This document shows, piece after piece, positions 49,931-58,656 of a DNA stretch of 64,000 bases (position 1 is its first letter; every line of letters starts with the position of its first letter). The notes under the pieces were generated by a model. The model did no database searches. It was not told where the DNA came from and was given only the letters and a program-made list of their open reading frames with translations. Position numbers and translations under genes: made by a program. Origin of the DNA: Pantoea sp. SOD02 (GTDB taxonomy: Bacteria; Pseudomonadota; Gammaproteobacteria; Enterobacterales; Enterobacteriaceae); NCBI RefSeq assembly GCF_024707505.1, contig NZ_CP102604.1:1612001-1676000 (forward strand). Reading direction: 5' to 3'.

Positions 49931-49961
49931 TAAAAATGCCCTCAAATGAGGGCATTTTTTA
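49931..49961. terminator. Bidirectional terminator between ptsG and the GH105 gene
   Basis: AAAATGCCCTC / GAGGGCATTTT stem of 11 pairs with an AAAT loop; A-run on one side and T-run on the other serve both convergent genes. Confidence 0.9.
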
Positions 49962-49962
49962 T

Positions 49963-51102
49963 TTATAAATAAACCCGCAAATACTCCGTCAAACACAGCA
50001 GCGCCATCGCCTGACCATACGGCATCGAGGTGAGCGGTATCTGACGGTAATACTCCAGATCGCTGCCCATCGCCGTTCCGAACGACACCTGCTTCAGTTC
50101 CCCATCCTCATCGATATTACCGATCACGCCACGCAATGCTTTCTCCGCCAGCGGCAAATATTCGGGCGAAAGGTAGTGTTTGCGCACCGCTTTAAGAATG
50201 CCATAGGCGAAACCAGCGGTGGCGGAGGCTTCAGGATAGCTGTTGGGATCGTCAAGCAAGGTGTGCCACAAACCGCTGCTGTGCTGACAGGTGCTCAGCG
50301 CCTTCACCTGGCTCTCCAGCACCTGCTGCAGGAAACGCCGCGTGGCATGCTGTTCCGGCCAGTTCATCATCTCGAGGAAATCAGGAATAACGATAGTCAG
50401 CCAGCTGTTGCCGCGCGCCCAACGTGCGTTGGCGAAGTTGTGCCGCCCATCAAACGTCCAGCCGTGGAACCACAAACCGGTTTGGCGATCCATCAAATAT
50501 TGGGTATGAATCAGGAACTGATAGCTGGCTTCTTCGACAAACTCCGGACGTTCCAGCAACTGACCAATCTTCGCCAGCGCCATCACGCTCATCATCAGGG
50601 TGTCATCCCACAGCTGCTGAGTGTTTTCGTTGTTGTAAACGATGTGCTGCAAGCCGCCTTGCTCGGTACGCGGCATCTCATACATCACCCATTCGGCCCA
50701 ACGCTCCAGCACCGGCCGCCATGCGGCATTTCGCGTCTCTTCATAGCGATACGCCAGCGTCAGGAACGGACAAACGGTATTGACGTTCTTGGTTGGCGTA
50801 CCTTCCGCCAGTCGCGTACTGAACCAGTCATCGATAATCTTCAGCGTCTCTTGATCGCCGGTTTGCTGATAGTAGTGCAGCATGCCGTACAGGCCGATGC
50901 CGTGTGTCCATTCCCAACCGGCCCAGCCTTTGGTATCGATCACGCGGCCATCATCAAGGCGCAGTAAAAACTCGCCGCTGTGATCGGTAATATTCACCAG
51001 ATTATGGGTTAGCCGCTGAATCAACTGCACCAGCTCAGTACGTGGCAACAGATATTCAGGCTGGCGCAGTAACGCGCTGTGCTTCACAGGAAATACAGTC
51101 AT
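49963..51102 (-). CDS. Glycoside hydrolase family 105 (unsaturated rhamnogalacturonyl hydrolase)
   Basis: Cytoplasmic enzyme of 379 residues (no signal peptide) with the GH88/GH105 alpha/alpha-barrel pattern. It resembles YteR/RhiN, which split unsaturated galacturonyl-rhamnose made by rhamnogalacturonan lyases. GWEWTHGIGLYGMLHYYQQ, QQLWDDTLMMS (D166/D167, catalytic aspartate region), RQTGLWFHGWTF and NARWARGNSWLTI are family motifs. Its ATG overlaps the stop of the upstream transporter by four bases, so the two genes are coupled. A RhiN role is inferred from family and partner; activity on another delta-4,5-unsaturated uronide is possible. Confidence 0.85.
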   Translation of the reverse strand: MTVFPVKHSALLRQPEYLLPRTELVQLIQRLTHNLVNITDHSGEFLLRLDDGRVIDTKGWAGWEWTHGIGLYGMLHYYQQTGDQETLKIIDDWFSTRLAEGTPTKNVNTVCPFLTLAYRYEETRNAAWRPVLERWAEWVMYEMPRTEQGGLQHIVYNNENTQQLWDDTLMMSVMALAKIGQLLERPEFVEEASYQFLIHTQYLMDRQTGLWFHGWTFDGRHNFANARWARGNSWLTIVIPDFLEMMNWPEQHATRRFLQQVLESQVKALSTCQHSSGLWHTLLDDPNSYPEASATAGFAYGILKAVRKHYLSPEYLPLAEKALRGVIGNIDEDGELKQVSFGTAMGSDLEYYRQIPLTSMPYGQAMALLCLTEYLRVYL

Positions 51103-52703
51103 GGTTCATTCCTATCGTTAATCAGGGTAGAGAGAGAAGGTAAAGATCGTGGCTGAGTCGGCAGCGGCGGTGCGGCAGGCTTATGACGGTTGAGATACCC
51201 GACGTTGTTATTGCCCCACAGATTTTCATACGGCATGCCCGCCAGCATTTCGACCACTTCACGCGCTTGCGGCGTAATGCGTTCGGGCACCACGCGTCCG
51301 GCTTCGCGCATTTTCAATGTCTCTTCGCGCAACACCGTGTGGGTTTGCAGGTTAAGTTTGAAGCGCAGTGAAATAATGAAGCCGCAGGCCAGCACGCACA
51401 GTGTGCCCACGCTGAGGATCGCCAGAATGGTATGGCCGACAGCCGGGACTTGTGTGGCCTTGCCGGAAGAGAAGCCCGCCAGCTGCAACACGATACCGAC
51501 GAACATCACCGCACCTGCTTGTGAGGCTTTGCGCGTCAGCGTCATGATGCCGGCAAAAATGCCTTCGCGACGCTGACCGGTAATCACTTCATCAACGTCA
51601 GCGATATAGGTGTAAGTATTCCACGGCACATAGTTGATGCCACCGCGACCAAGACCAGCAAGGCCTGAAATCAGTACCAGCAAGGCGAAGTTGTCGTTCA
51701 TGCCGGTGTACCACAATCCGGCGTAGGAAAGGGCGCTCAGACCAAACAGCACCACCACCATACGATAAGCGGGCGCCGGTCCAAGGCGGATACACAGCGG
51801 AATCATCGCCATCACCGCAATAAACTGCATCACCGCCATGGTGCCCATCAGGTTGGAGGCGATTTGCGCGCTTTGCATCAGCACAAACACCACATACCAG
51901 GTAAACACCGCGTTAAACACGTCCTGCGCGATATAGCCACCGAGATACATGCCAAGATGCTGACGGAAAATACGAATGCGCAGCGTTGAGGCCAGCTCGG
52001 TGTAGAGGCGTTTCAGGCTCTGCAGCAAGGTTAGCTGTGATTTTTCCTGCTCTGCGCGGCGCGATTCGGCAGAGAAATCGTCGGGATCGCGTTCCCAGGT
52101 AAACAGCCACACCAGCGTTAACACCAGCGCACAAATCACCGAGAACACCAGGCTGGCATAGAAAAAGGAGATCGGATTATCTTTGCCAAACCAGCCAATC
52201 AGCACGCCCGGCAGGAACGCCGCCAGAATGGCCGACAGCTGCGCCAACCCAATACGCGCGCCAGAGAAGCGGGTTTTCTGTTTGAAATCATCGGTCATCT
52301 CCGGCACCAGCGTTTCGTAGGGCACCAGAATCATGGTGTAGACCATATCGAACAGCAGATAAGTCAGCAGATACCACCAGAAACTCATGTCGCCAACCCA
52401 CATCAGGCTGTAGCTGAACACGCACGGGATGCCGAGCAGAATGAAGAATTTGCGGCGGCCAAAGCGCTTGCCGAGCCAGGTCGAACCAAAGTTGTCGGTC
52501 AGAAATCCCATCAGCGGGCTCACTACCGCATCCAGCACGCGAGCGGCAGCAAAAATGAAGGTCGCCTGAATCGGCGAGAGCCCACAAAAGGTGGTGTAAA
52601 AGTAGAGCAGCCAGGCGGCGGTTAACGCCGTGGTGCCTGCACCGAGGAAATCCCCGGACCCATAGGCCAGATAATGGCCCAGGCCAATCTTACGAGAGCG
52701 CAT
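51099..52703 (-). CDS. GPH-family sugar:cation symporter (RhiT-like)
   Basis: Twelve-helix inner-membrane transporter of the glycoside-pentoside-hexuronide family, 534 residues, longer than MelB-type members because of a C-terminal cytoplasmic tail (about 455-534) that is proline rich. YGSGDFLGAGTTALTAAW, DAVVSPLMGFLTDN and GKRFGRRKFFILLGIPCVFSYSLMW contain the GPH cation-site and loop motifs. Pairing with a GH105 hydrolase and a KdgR-like operator upstream suggests uptake of unsaturated rhamnogalacturonan or oligogalacturonide fragments, as for RhiT of Dickeya. The gene pair takes the place of fhuE of E. coli. Confidence 0.85.
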   Translation of the reverse strand: MRSRKIGLGHYLAYGSGDFLGAGTTALTAAWLLYFYTTFCGLSPIQATFIFAAARVLDAVVSPLMGFLTDNFGSTWLGKRFGRRKFFILLGIPCVFSYSLMWVGDMSFWWYLLTYLLFDMVYTMILVPYETLVPEMTDDFKQKTRFSGARIGLAQLSAILAAFLPGVLIGWFGKDNPISFFYASLVFSVICALVLTLVWLFTWERDPDDFSAESRRAEQEKSQLTLLQSLKRLYTELASTLRIRIFRQHLGMYLGGYIAQDVFNAVFTWYVVFVLMQSAQIASNLMGTMAVMQFIAVMAMIPLCIRLGPAPAYRMVVVLFGLSALSYAGLWYTGMNDNFALLVLISGLAGLGRGGINYVPWNTYTYIADVDEVITGQRREGIFAGIMTLTRKASQAGAVMFVGIVLQLAGFSSGKATQVPAVGHTILAILSVGTLCVLACGFIISLRFKLNLQTHTVLREETLKMREAGRVVPERITPQAREVVEMLAGMPYENLWGNNNVGYLNRHKPAAPPLPTQPRSLPSLSTLINDRNEP

Positions 52704-52872
52704 GGCAGGTTCTCCTTGAATTAGTCGGTAAACACATCCCTCATCACTCCGTACAACTTGCTCGGATTGGATTGAAAGTAGAGCGGCTTAAGCGTGCAAA
52801 CCTTCGTGATTTCGCAATGACTTGAAGGCGAGTGGCAAAATCACAAAGAAAATGGCGTGATATCTCTAATTT

Positions 52873-52889
52873 ATAAAACAGTGTTTCAT
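52873..52889. promoter_or_regulatory. KdgR-like operator upstream of the transporter gene
   Basis: ATAAAACA-G-TGTTTCAT is an inverted repeat with one mismatch, matching the KdgR consensus ATGAAACA-N-TGTTTCAT. KdgR represses pectin catabolism genes, including rhi genes, in soft-rot bacteria. The site is about 170 bases before the transporter ATG. The 356-base gap (52704-53059) otherwise holds a TGTGA-containing CRP-like half (about 52835) and the hinT promoter, but no gene. Confidence 0.7.
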
Positions 52890-52996
52890 TTTTGTGGTTA
52901 ATGAGATGTTAGAAATGCGAGTTGCAGCACAATGCGTGGCGAAGGGAGAAAACGGCTTAAAGGCAGTCATTTAATACAGGAAATGTGGTCCTGAGG

Positions 52997-53026
52997 TTGA
53001 AAGAAATGGAATTCCTCACGCATACT
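52997..53026 (+). promoter_or_regulatory. Possible hinT promoter
   Basis: TTGAAA (52997-53002), an 18-base spacer and CATACT (53021-53026); a GCCTGA/TCAGGC hairpin follows in the leader (53027-53044). Confidence 0.5.
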
Positions 53027-53059
53027 GCCTGACTGAACTCAGGCTTAAGGAAATGCACC

Positions 53060-53410
53060 ATGGCTGAAGAAACCATTTTCAGTAAAATCATCCGTCGCGA
53101 AATCCCCGCCGACGTGGTTTATCAGGACGAACTGGTCACCGCCTTCCGTGATATCGCGCCCAAAGCGCCCACCCATATTCTGATCATCCCCAACGTATTG
53201 ATTCCCACCGCCAACGATGTGCAGGCCGCACACGAGCAGGCGCTGGGCCGGATGATCACCGTGGCCGCCAAAATTGCCCGTGATGAAGGCATTGCCGAAG
53301 ATGGCTATCGTCTGATCATGAACTGCAACAGTCATGGCGGTCAGGAGGTTTATCACATCCATATGCATTTGGTCGGCGGTCAGCCGCTGGGCCCAATGCT
53401 GGCCATCTAA
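53060..53410 (+). CDS. hinT: Purine nucleoside phosphoramidase HinT
   Basis: HIT-family hydrolase of 116 residues that cleaves adenosine phosphoramidates and lysyl-AMP. The histidine triad is H99-I-H101-M-H103 in [11 protein letters not shown], with the nucleotide-binding [17 protein letters not shown] region earlier. It heads the hinT-ycfL-lpoB-thiK-nagZ-ycfP series, in the E. coli order. Confidence 0.96.
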   Translation: MAEETIFSKIIRREIPADVVYQDELVTAFRDIAPKAPTHILIIPNVLIPTANDVQAAHEQALGRMITVAAKIARDEGIAEDGYRLIMNCNSHGGQEVYHIHMHLVGGQPLGPMLAI

Positions 53411-53427
53411 CTCAGGCGGACAAATTG

Positions 53428-53793
53428 ATGCGTCAATGGCTGAGTGGCTTGCTGTTGCTGACCCTTGCAGGTTGCAGTAGCGATAAGCCGATGATTAATA
53501 CCTCGCAGTCGCTGGTAATGGAATCGTCAGTATTATCTGCGGGCATTATTACCGATGATCCGAAACTGACCGAACAAGATGGTCAGCAGCGTGCCATGAG
53601 CGTGTTGTATAACCAGCGGGAAACGCCGGTGAAAGTGCACTATCGTTTCTATTGGTACGACGACAAAGGATTGGAAATCACGCCGGAAGAGCCGGCGCAG
53701 AGCCAAATTGTCCCGGCGCATGGCAGCGTAGAAGTGGCCTCACAAATGGGCAATCCGACCGCCAGTAAGGTGCGTCTCTATCTTTATCTTTGA
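53428..53793 (+). CDS. ycfL: YcfL family lipoprotein
   Basis: Lipoprotein of 121 residues (DUF1425). The signal ends in TLAGC, making C16 the lipidated residue. VHYRFYWYDDKGLEITPEEP, QSQIVPAHGSVEVASQMGNPTASKVRLYLYL match the family. Function unknown. The ATG at 53428 was preferred over an adjacent in-frame TTG. It lies 17 bases after hinT and ten before lpoB. Confidence 0.92.
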   Translation: MRQWLSGLLLLTLAGCSSDKPMINTSQSLVMESSVLSAGIITDDPKLTEQDGQQRAMSVLYNQRETPVKVHYRFYWYDDKGLEITPEEPAQSQIVPAHGSVEVASQMGNPTASKVRLYLYL

Positions 53794-53803
53794 GGAGTAA
53801 GCT

Positions 53804-54400
53804 GTGATTCGCAGTGTAAAACGTTCGGGCGCGTTGTTATTTGCGCTAATGCTCACCGGTTGTGTGGTGAAACAACAGACGCCAGCGCCGGTAGAACCCA
53901 CGCAGCCGACTACGCCGACTCAGCCGGTCGAACCGACGCCGCAGCCGGTGCCGCCGCCAGAAACCGTGCCGCAGCCACCGAAGCTGAAAACCATTAACTG
54001 GGATGCCAGCGTTCAGCCGTTGGTCGGCAAGATGGTGCAATCTTCAGGCGTGAATCCTGGCAGCGTGCTGCTGGTGGATCGCATTAAGAACAGCACCAAT
54101 GGCGCGTTGCAAACTGACAAAGCCACCGATGCGATTCAGAATGCGCTGGCCAACAACGGCAAGTTCACGCTGATCACTCCCGAACAGCTGGCGCAGGCCA
54201 AACAGACGCTGGGCTTATCGCCGGATGACAGCCTCAACTCGCGCAGTAAAGCGATTGGTCTGGCGCGCAACGTTAACGCGCAGTATGTGCTCTACAGCAA
54301 TGCGCAGGGCGATGTGAAAGCACCAACGCTGCAAATGCAGCTGATGCTGGTACAAACCGGTGAAATCATCTGGTCAGGAAACGGTGTTGCTCAACCCTGA
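53804..54400 (+). CDS. lpoB: Penicillin-binding protein activator LpoB
   Basis: Outer-membrane lipoprotein of 198 residues that reaches through the peptidoglycan to stimulate PBP1b. The lipobox MLTGC gives C20. A proline/threonine/glutamine-rich linker (about 24-60) spans the periplasm, and the globular domain begins near INWDASVQPLVGKM, with NALANNGKFTLITPEQL and APTLQMQLMLVQTGEIIWSG conserved. The linker is somewhat shorter than in E. coli (213 residues in total). Translation starts at GTG after TGAGGAG. Confidence 0.95.
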   Translation: MIRSVKRSGALLFALMLTGCVVKQQTPAPVEPTQPTTPTQPVEPTPQPVPPPETVPQPPKLKTINWDASVQPLVGKMVQSSGVNPGSVLLVDRIKNSTNGALQTDKATDAIQNALANNGKFTLITPEQLAQAKQTLGLSPDDSLNSRSKAIGLARNVNAQYVLYSNAQGDVKAPTLQMQLMLVQTGEIIWSGNGVAQP

Positions 54401-55202
54401 TCCTCAGCTGCAAAACATGATTCAGCAACAATGGCCGACGGCGCAAGCTGCCGGTCATTTTTTCGCGCTGCCGGGACTGAGCGGGCAAAGCGTGCGCGTG
54501 CAGATGCCGCAGGGCGCGTTGCTGGCGCGACGTGCGCCGCCGCAGCCGATCCCGTTTGTTGATCGTCAGCGCGAATACCGCATCCTGCAGCAGTTCAGAT
54601 ATGCAGATCTCGGGCCGCAGCCGCTGGCGTGGCGCGATCCCTGGCTGCTGCAAAGCTGGTTGCCGGGCGAGGTGCTCATCTCCGCTCAGTTTAACGCGCA
54701 GCGGGAGGCGATTGTGGCGCTGCTGCAGCGCCTGCATCAACAGCCGCTCACCGGCTACCGTTTACGATTAGCGCCGCTGCTGCAGCGCTATTGGCAACTT
54801 TGCCAGCAGCGTCACTGGCGCTGGCAACGTCGTCTGCAACGCTTATTACAGCAGGGCGAACCGCAGCCGCTGCGCCTGGCACCGCTGCATATGGATGTCC
54901 ACGCCGGCAACCTGATTGCCACGCCTGCCGGTTTGCGCCTGATCGACTGGGAATATGCCGCCGATGGCGACGTGGCGCTGGAGCTAGCGGCGGTTTGTGC
55001 GGTTGATGGCGATACGCGTTCAGCGTGGATTGCCGAGTACGCCGCGCGCGCGAAGTTGGATGAGCATGAACTGGCGCGGCAGATGCAGCGCTGGCAGCCG
55101 TGGCTGCAACTGCTGATGGCCAGCTGGTATCAGTTGCGCGCCGAGCAGAGCCAGGATGACACCTTACAACAGCTGGCGCAGGCCAGCTGGCACGACCTTT
55201 AA
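54387..55202 (+). CDS. thiK: Thiamine kinase ThiK (YcfN)
   Basis: Kinase of the APH/choline-kinase fold that phosphorylates thiamine in salvage. The kinase core LHMDVHAGNLIATPAGLRLIDWEYAADGDVALELAAVC holds the catalytic HxDxxxxN and the metal-binding IDWEYA. The N-terminal part is weakly conserved with E. coli. No ATG is well placed. TTG at 54387 has AGGAA six bases upstream and was chosen; GTG at 54384, GTG at 54360 and ATG at 54417 are alternatives. Whichever is right, the start lies inside or just after the 3' end of lpoB. Confidence 0.85.
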   Translation: MLNPDPQLQNMIQQQWPTAQAAGHFFALPGLSGQSVRVQMPQGALLARRAPPQPIPFVDRQREYRILQQFRYADLGPQPLAWRDPWLLQSWLPGEVLISAQFNAQREAIVALLQRLHQQPLTGYRLRLAPLLQRYWQLCQQRHWRWQRRLQRLLQQGEPQPLRLAPLHMDVHAGNLIATPAGLRLIDWEYAADGDVALELAAVCAVDGDTRSAWIAEYAARAKLDEHELARQMQRWQPWLQLLMASWYQLRAEQSQDDTLQQLAQASWHDL

Positions 55203-55217
55203 CGTAGGATTTTAATC

Positions 55218-56261
55218 ATGACCATGAATACGCCTGGACCGCTGATGCTCGACGTCGAAAGCTATGAGCTGGACGCCGAAGAACGCGAAATTCTGCAGCA
55301 TCCGCTGGTAGGCGGACTGATTCTGTTTGCCCGCAACTTCCACGATGTCGACCAACTGGCAGAGCTAGTGCGCCAGATTCGCGCCGCGTCGCGCCATCGT
55401 CTGGTGGTCGCGGTGGATCAGGAAGGCGGGCGCGTGCAGCGTTTCCGCGACGGCTTCACGCAGCTGCCGGCCATGCAATCCTTCGCCGCGCTGCACGATC
55501 TCAACAGTGCCGGTGAACTGGCGCAGCAGGCGGGCTGGCAGATGGCATCGGAAATGATCGCCATGGACATCGACATCAGTTTCGCGCCGGTGCTCGACAT
55601 TGGTCACATCAGCGCGGCAATTGGCGACCGTTCGTTCCATGAAGATCCGGCCATCGCACTGCAAGTCGCGCGTCGTTTTATCAACGGTATGCATGAAGCG
55701 GGTATGAAAACTACCGGCAAACACTTCCCCGGTCACGGTGCAGTCAGCGCGGATTCGCACAAAGAGACGCCGCGCGACAATCGCGATGCCGCCACGCTGC
55801 GTCAACATGATATGGCGATCTTTAAGCAGTTGATCGATGAGCAACTGCTTGATGCGGTGATGCCAGCGCACGTTATCTATACTGAGGTGGATCCGTTGCC
55901 CGCCAGCGGTTCACCGTACTGGCTGCAAACCGTGTTGCGCAAAGAGCTCAGCTTCAACGGCGTGATTTTCTCCGACGATTTGTCGATGGAAGGTGCCGCC
56001 GTGATGGGCAGCTACGCTGAACGCGCACAGCAGTCGCTGAATGCCGGTTGCGATATGATCCTGGTGTGCAATCAGCGCGCCGGCGCGGTGAGCGTGCTGG
56101 ATAACTTGACGCCGATCGGGGCAGAGCGCGTGACGCAGTTATACCATCAAGGGCGTTTTACCCGTCAAAGCTTGCTGGCAAGCGAGCGCTGGCGGCAAAA
56201 TCAGCGTCAGCTCAGCGCATTGCAAGAGCGCTGGCTGGCGCACAAAGCTTCGGGCAGATAA
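55218..56261 (+). CDS. nagZ: Beta-N-acetylhexosaminidase NagZ
   Basis: Cytoplasmic GH3 enzyme that removes GlcNAc from anhydro-muropeptides in peptidoglycan recycling; its products influence AmpC induction where ampR-ampC exist. The 347-residue product contains [18 protein letters not shown] (catalytic His loop), [19 protein letters not shown] and [15 protein letters not shown] with the nucleophile aspartate. An ATG two codons later is an alternative start. The slight N-terminal extension (MTMNT) compared with E. coli is unremarkable. Confidence 0.96.
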   Translation: MTMNTPGPLMLDVESYELDAEEREILQHPLVGGLILFARNFHDVDQLAELVRQIRAASRHRLVVAVDQEGGRVQRFRDGFTQLPAMQSFAALHDLNSAGELAQQAGWQMASEMIAMDIDISFAPVLDIGHISAAIGDRSFHEDPAIALQVARRFINGMHEAGMKTTGKHFPGHGAVSADSHKETPRDNRDAATLRQHDMAIFKQLIDEQLLDAVMPAHVIYTEVDPLPASGSPYWLQTVLRKELSFNGVIFSDDLSMEGAAVMGSYAERAQQSLNAGCDMILVCNQRAGAVSVLDNLTPIGAERVTQLYHQGRFTRQSLLASERWRQNQRQLSALQERWLAHKASGR

Positions 56262-56299
56262 GCCGCGCTGCCCGGATTTATTCCACGCTGAGGAAAATC

Positions 56300-56842
56300 A
56301 TGATCATCTATCTGCACGGTTTTGATTCCAACAGTCCGGGCAACCATGAAAAGGTGCTGCAGCTGCAGTTTATTGACCCGGACGTCAGATTAGTCAGCTA
56401 CAGCACTCTCCATCCCAAACACGACATGCAGTTTCTGCTGAAAGAGTGCGACAAGCTGCTGCAACAAGGCGACGATGCGCATCCGCTGATTTGCGGGGTT
56501 GGGCTGGGCGGTTATTGGGCCGAGCGCATTGGTTTCCTGTGTGGCATGCGTCAGGTGATCTTCAATCCCAATCTGTTCCCGTTTGAGAACATGGAAGGCA
56601 AAATCGATCGCCCGGAAGAGTATCTCGATATTGCTACCAAATGCGTGAACGATTTCCGCGAGAAGAACCGCGATAAGTGTCTGGCGATTTTATCTCGTCA
56701 GGATGAAGCGCTGGATAATCAGCGCAGCGCGGCGTATCTGCAGCCGTTCTATGAAATCATCTGGGATGACGCAGCCAGCCACAAATTCAAGAACATCGCG
56801 CCGCATTTACAGCGCATCAAAGCCTTCAAACTCCTCGCCTGA
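56300..56842 (+). CDS. ycfP: YcfP family alpha/beta-hydrolase-like protein
   Basis: Conserved 180-residue protein (UPF0227), same length as in E. coli, with an esterase-like start [22 protein letters not shown] and [19 protein letters not shown] replacing the usual GxSxG by GVGLGG, so the catalytic serine is missing; this substitution also holds in E. coli. The role is unknown. It closes the hinT-to-ycfP series; a TGCGCCG/CGGCGCA hairpin (56850-56870) follows but lacks a U-tract. Confidence 0.93.
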   Translation: MIIYLHGFDSNSPGNHEKVLQLQFIDPDVRLVSYSTLHPKHDMQFLLKECDKLLQQGDDAHPLICGVGLGGYWAERIGFLCGMRQVIFNPNLFPFENMEGKIDRPEEYLDIATKCVNDFREKNRDKCLAILSRQDEALDNQRSAAYLQPFYEIIWDDAASHKFKNIAPHLQRIKAFKLLA

Positions 56843-56906
56843 CTGTCGGTGCGCCGTGTGACGCGGCGCATAAAATGTGTAACATTCTGATAATGCTGCT
56901 GAAAGA

Positions 56907-56920
56907 TTGATGTACATCAA
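56907..56920. promoter_or_regulatory. FNR box upstream of ndh
   Basis: TTGATGTACATCAA is a perfect match to the FNR consensus TTGAT-N4-ATCAA. In E. coli FNR represses ndh anaerobically. A -10-like TATTCT lies at 56951-56956. Confidence 0.92.
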
Positions 56921-57054
56921 TTTTCTTATGTGATGTCTTTGACGCCGTGATATTCTGCCCTCAGCTCGCGATTTAACGTCGCCAACCCTATGTTTATTAA
57001 GGTTTTTATTAACCATTAATTAACTATTGGTTTACAACTTTGAGGGGGTCTTTG

Positions 57055-58359
57055 TTGACTACATCTATGGAAAAAATCGTTATTATCGGCGGTGGTGCTG
57101 GCGGCTTAGAGCTGGCAACGCAGCTCGGTCACAAGCTGGGACGCAAGAAAAAGGCCGAGATCATATTGGTCGATCGTAACCACAGTCATCTGTGGAAACC
57201 GCTGCTGCACGAAGTGGCAACCGGTTCGATGGACGAAGGGATTGATGCGCTGAGCTATCTGGCGCACGCGCGTAATCACGGCTTCCAGTTCCAGCTGGGA
57301 TCGCTGACGCAAATCAACCGTGAAAACAAAACCCTTGAGCTGGCTGAAATTCGCGATGCGGAAGGCGCGTTGTTAGTGCCGCAGCGTGAGCTGGCCTACG
57401 ATCGCCTCGTCATCGCACTTGGCAGCACCTCAAATGACTTCGGCACGCCGGGCGTGAAAGATCACTGCATCTTCCTTGATAACCCGCATCAGGCGCGTCG
57501 TTTCCACAACGAAATGCTCAACCTGTTCCTGCGTTTCTCGGCTAGCGAAGGCAGCCTGGAAAAGGTCAATATCGCCATTGTCGGCGGCGGTGCTACCGGC
57601 GTGGAACTCTCCGCTGAGCTGTATAACGCGGTGAAACAGCTGCACAGCTACGGCTACAAAGGTCTGGATAGCAGCTCGCTGAACGTCACGCTGGTGGAAG
57701 CCGGTGAACGCATTCTGCCTGCGCTGCCACCGCGCATCTCAGCGGCGGCGCATCAGGAGCTGACCAAACTTGGCGTGCGGGTGTTGACGCAAACCATGGT
57801 CACCAGCGCCACCGAAAACGGCTTGAATACCAAAGGCGGCGAATTCATCGAGGCCGATTTGATGGTGTGGGCGGCCGGTATCAAAGCGCCAGATTTCCTG
57901 AAAGAGATTGGCGGACTGGAAACCAACCGCATCAATCAGCTGGTGGTGAAAGAGACGCTGCAAACTACGCTGGATGACGACATCTACGCGATTGGTGACT
58001 GCGCCTCCTGCGCGCTGCCGGGTGGCGGATTCGTGCCGCCGCGCGCGCAGTCAGCGCATCAGATGGCGTCGCGCGCGCTGGAGAACATCCTTGCACAGCG
58101 TAAAGATAAACCATTGAAAGCCTATGTTTATAAAGATCACGGTTCGCTGGTATCGCTGTCGCGCTTCAGCACCGTGGGCAGTTTGATGGGTAACCTGATG
58201 CGCGGATCGATGATGGTGGAAGGGCGCATTGCGCGTTTTGTCTACATCTCTCTATATCGTATGCACCAGATTGCGCTCCACGGATACTTCAAGACCGGTC
58301 TGATGATGCTGGTCGGCAGTCTTAACCGCGTACTGCGTCCGCGCCTCAAGCTGCACTGA
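57055..58359 (+). CDS. ndh: NADH dehydrogenase II (Ndh)
   Basis: Peripheral inner-membrane flavoprotein of 434 residues (E. coli 434) that passes electrons from NADH to quinone without pumping protons. Two dinucleotide-binding motifs are seen: [10 protein letters not shown] near the start for FAD and [17 protein letters not shown] for NADH. GDCASC and the amphipathic C-terminal membrane anchor [28 protein letters not shown] are present. The start TTG gives [11 protein letters not shown], aligning exactly with the TTG start of E. coli; GAGGGGG precedes it. Expression should fall without oxygen through the upstream FNR box. Confidence 0.96.
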   Translation: MTTSMEKIVIIGGGAGGLELATQLGHKLGRKKKAEIILVDRNHSHLWKPLLHEVATGSMDEGIDALSYLAHARNHGFQFQLGSLTQINRENKTLELAEIRDAEGALLVPQRELAYDRLVIALGSTSNDFGTPGVKDHCIFLDNPHQARRFHNEMLNLFLRFSASEGSLEKVNIAIVGGGATGVELSAELYNAVKQLHSYGYKGLDSSSLNVTLVEAGERILPALPPRISAAAHQELTKLGVRVLTQTMVTSATENGLNTKGGEFIEADLMVWAAGIKAPDFLKEIGGLETNRINQLVVKETLQTTLDDDIYAIGDCASCALPGGGFVPPRAQSAHQMASRALENILAQRKDKPLKAYVYKDHGSLVSLSRFSTVGSLMGNLMRGSMMVEGRIARFVYISLYRMHQIALHGYFKTGLMMLVGSLNRVLRPRLKLH

Positions 58360-58367
58360 TGATTTTC

Positions 58368-58385
58368 GGGCGGTGAATGCCGCCC
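58368..58385. repeat. GGGCGG-hairpin after ndh
   Basis: GGGCGG-TGAATG-CCGCCC, nine bases past the ndh stop. The core resembles, on the opposite strand, the hairpin in the flgK leader (29140-29160). A terminator role is possible, although there is no T-run. Confidence 0.55.
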
Positions 58386-58399
58386 CACGCCACGTCAGC

Positions 58400-58445
58400 T
58401 GCCGTAACCCGCTGAAAACTGCACGTTCAGCTTAAGGTTACGGCA
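58400..58445. repeat. Nested hairpin between ndh and ycfJ
   Basis: TGCCGTAACC (58400-58409) pairs perfectly with GGTTACGGCA (58436-58445), and inside it GCTGA (58411-58415) pairs with TCAGC (58427-58431). The 46-base structure is followed by CTATTTCACC. It may end ndh transcription or be a structured RNA element. The remainder of the ndh-ycfJ gap (to 58656) should hold the ycfJ promoter. Confidence 0.6.
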
Positions 58446-58656
58446 CTATTTCACCCGCTCTCAGAACTCTCCTAAAAGCTGGCCCTGATGGGTTTCCGCT
58501 GCGTTTCCTCCATTAATCTGATGTTGCAATTACGGTCCATCTGTAAAACTTATTACCAACAAACACGGCGCGGCGCGCACGCCGGTTATGCCTCGGCTAC
58601 ATCAGGATTTCGTAGCGGCAGGAATGCGCGGTAACAACCTTCAGGAGGACATTCCT

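Noticed and set aside
56850..56870. Hairpin after ycfP as a terminator
   Set aside because: The seven-pair stem has no U-tract and lies in the ndh upstream region; not strong enough to list as a terminator.
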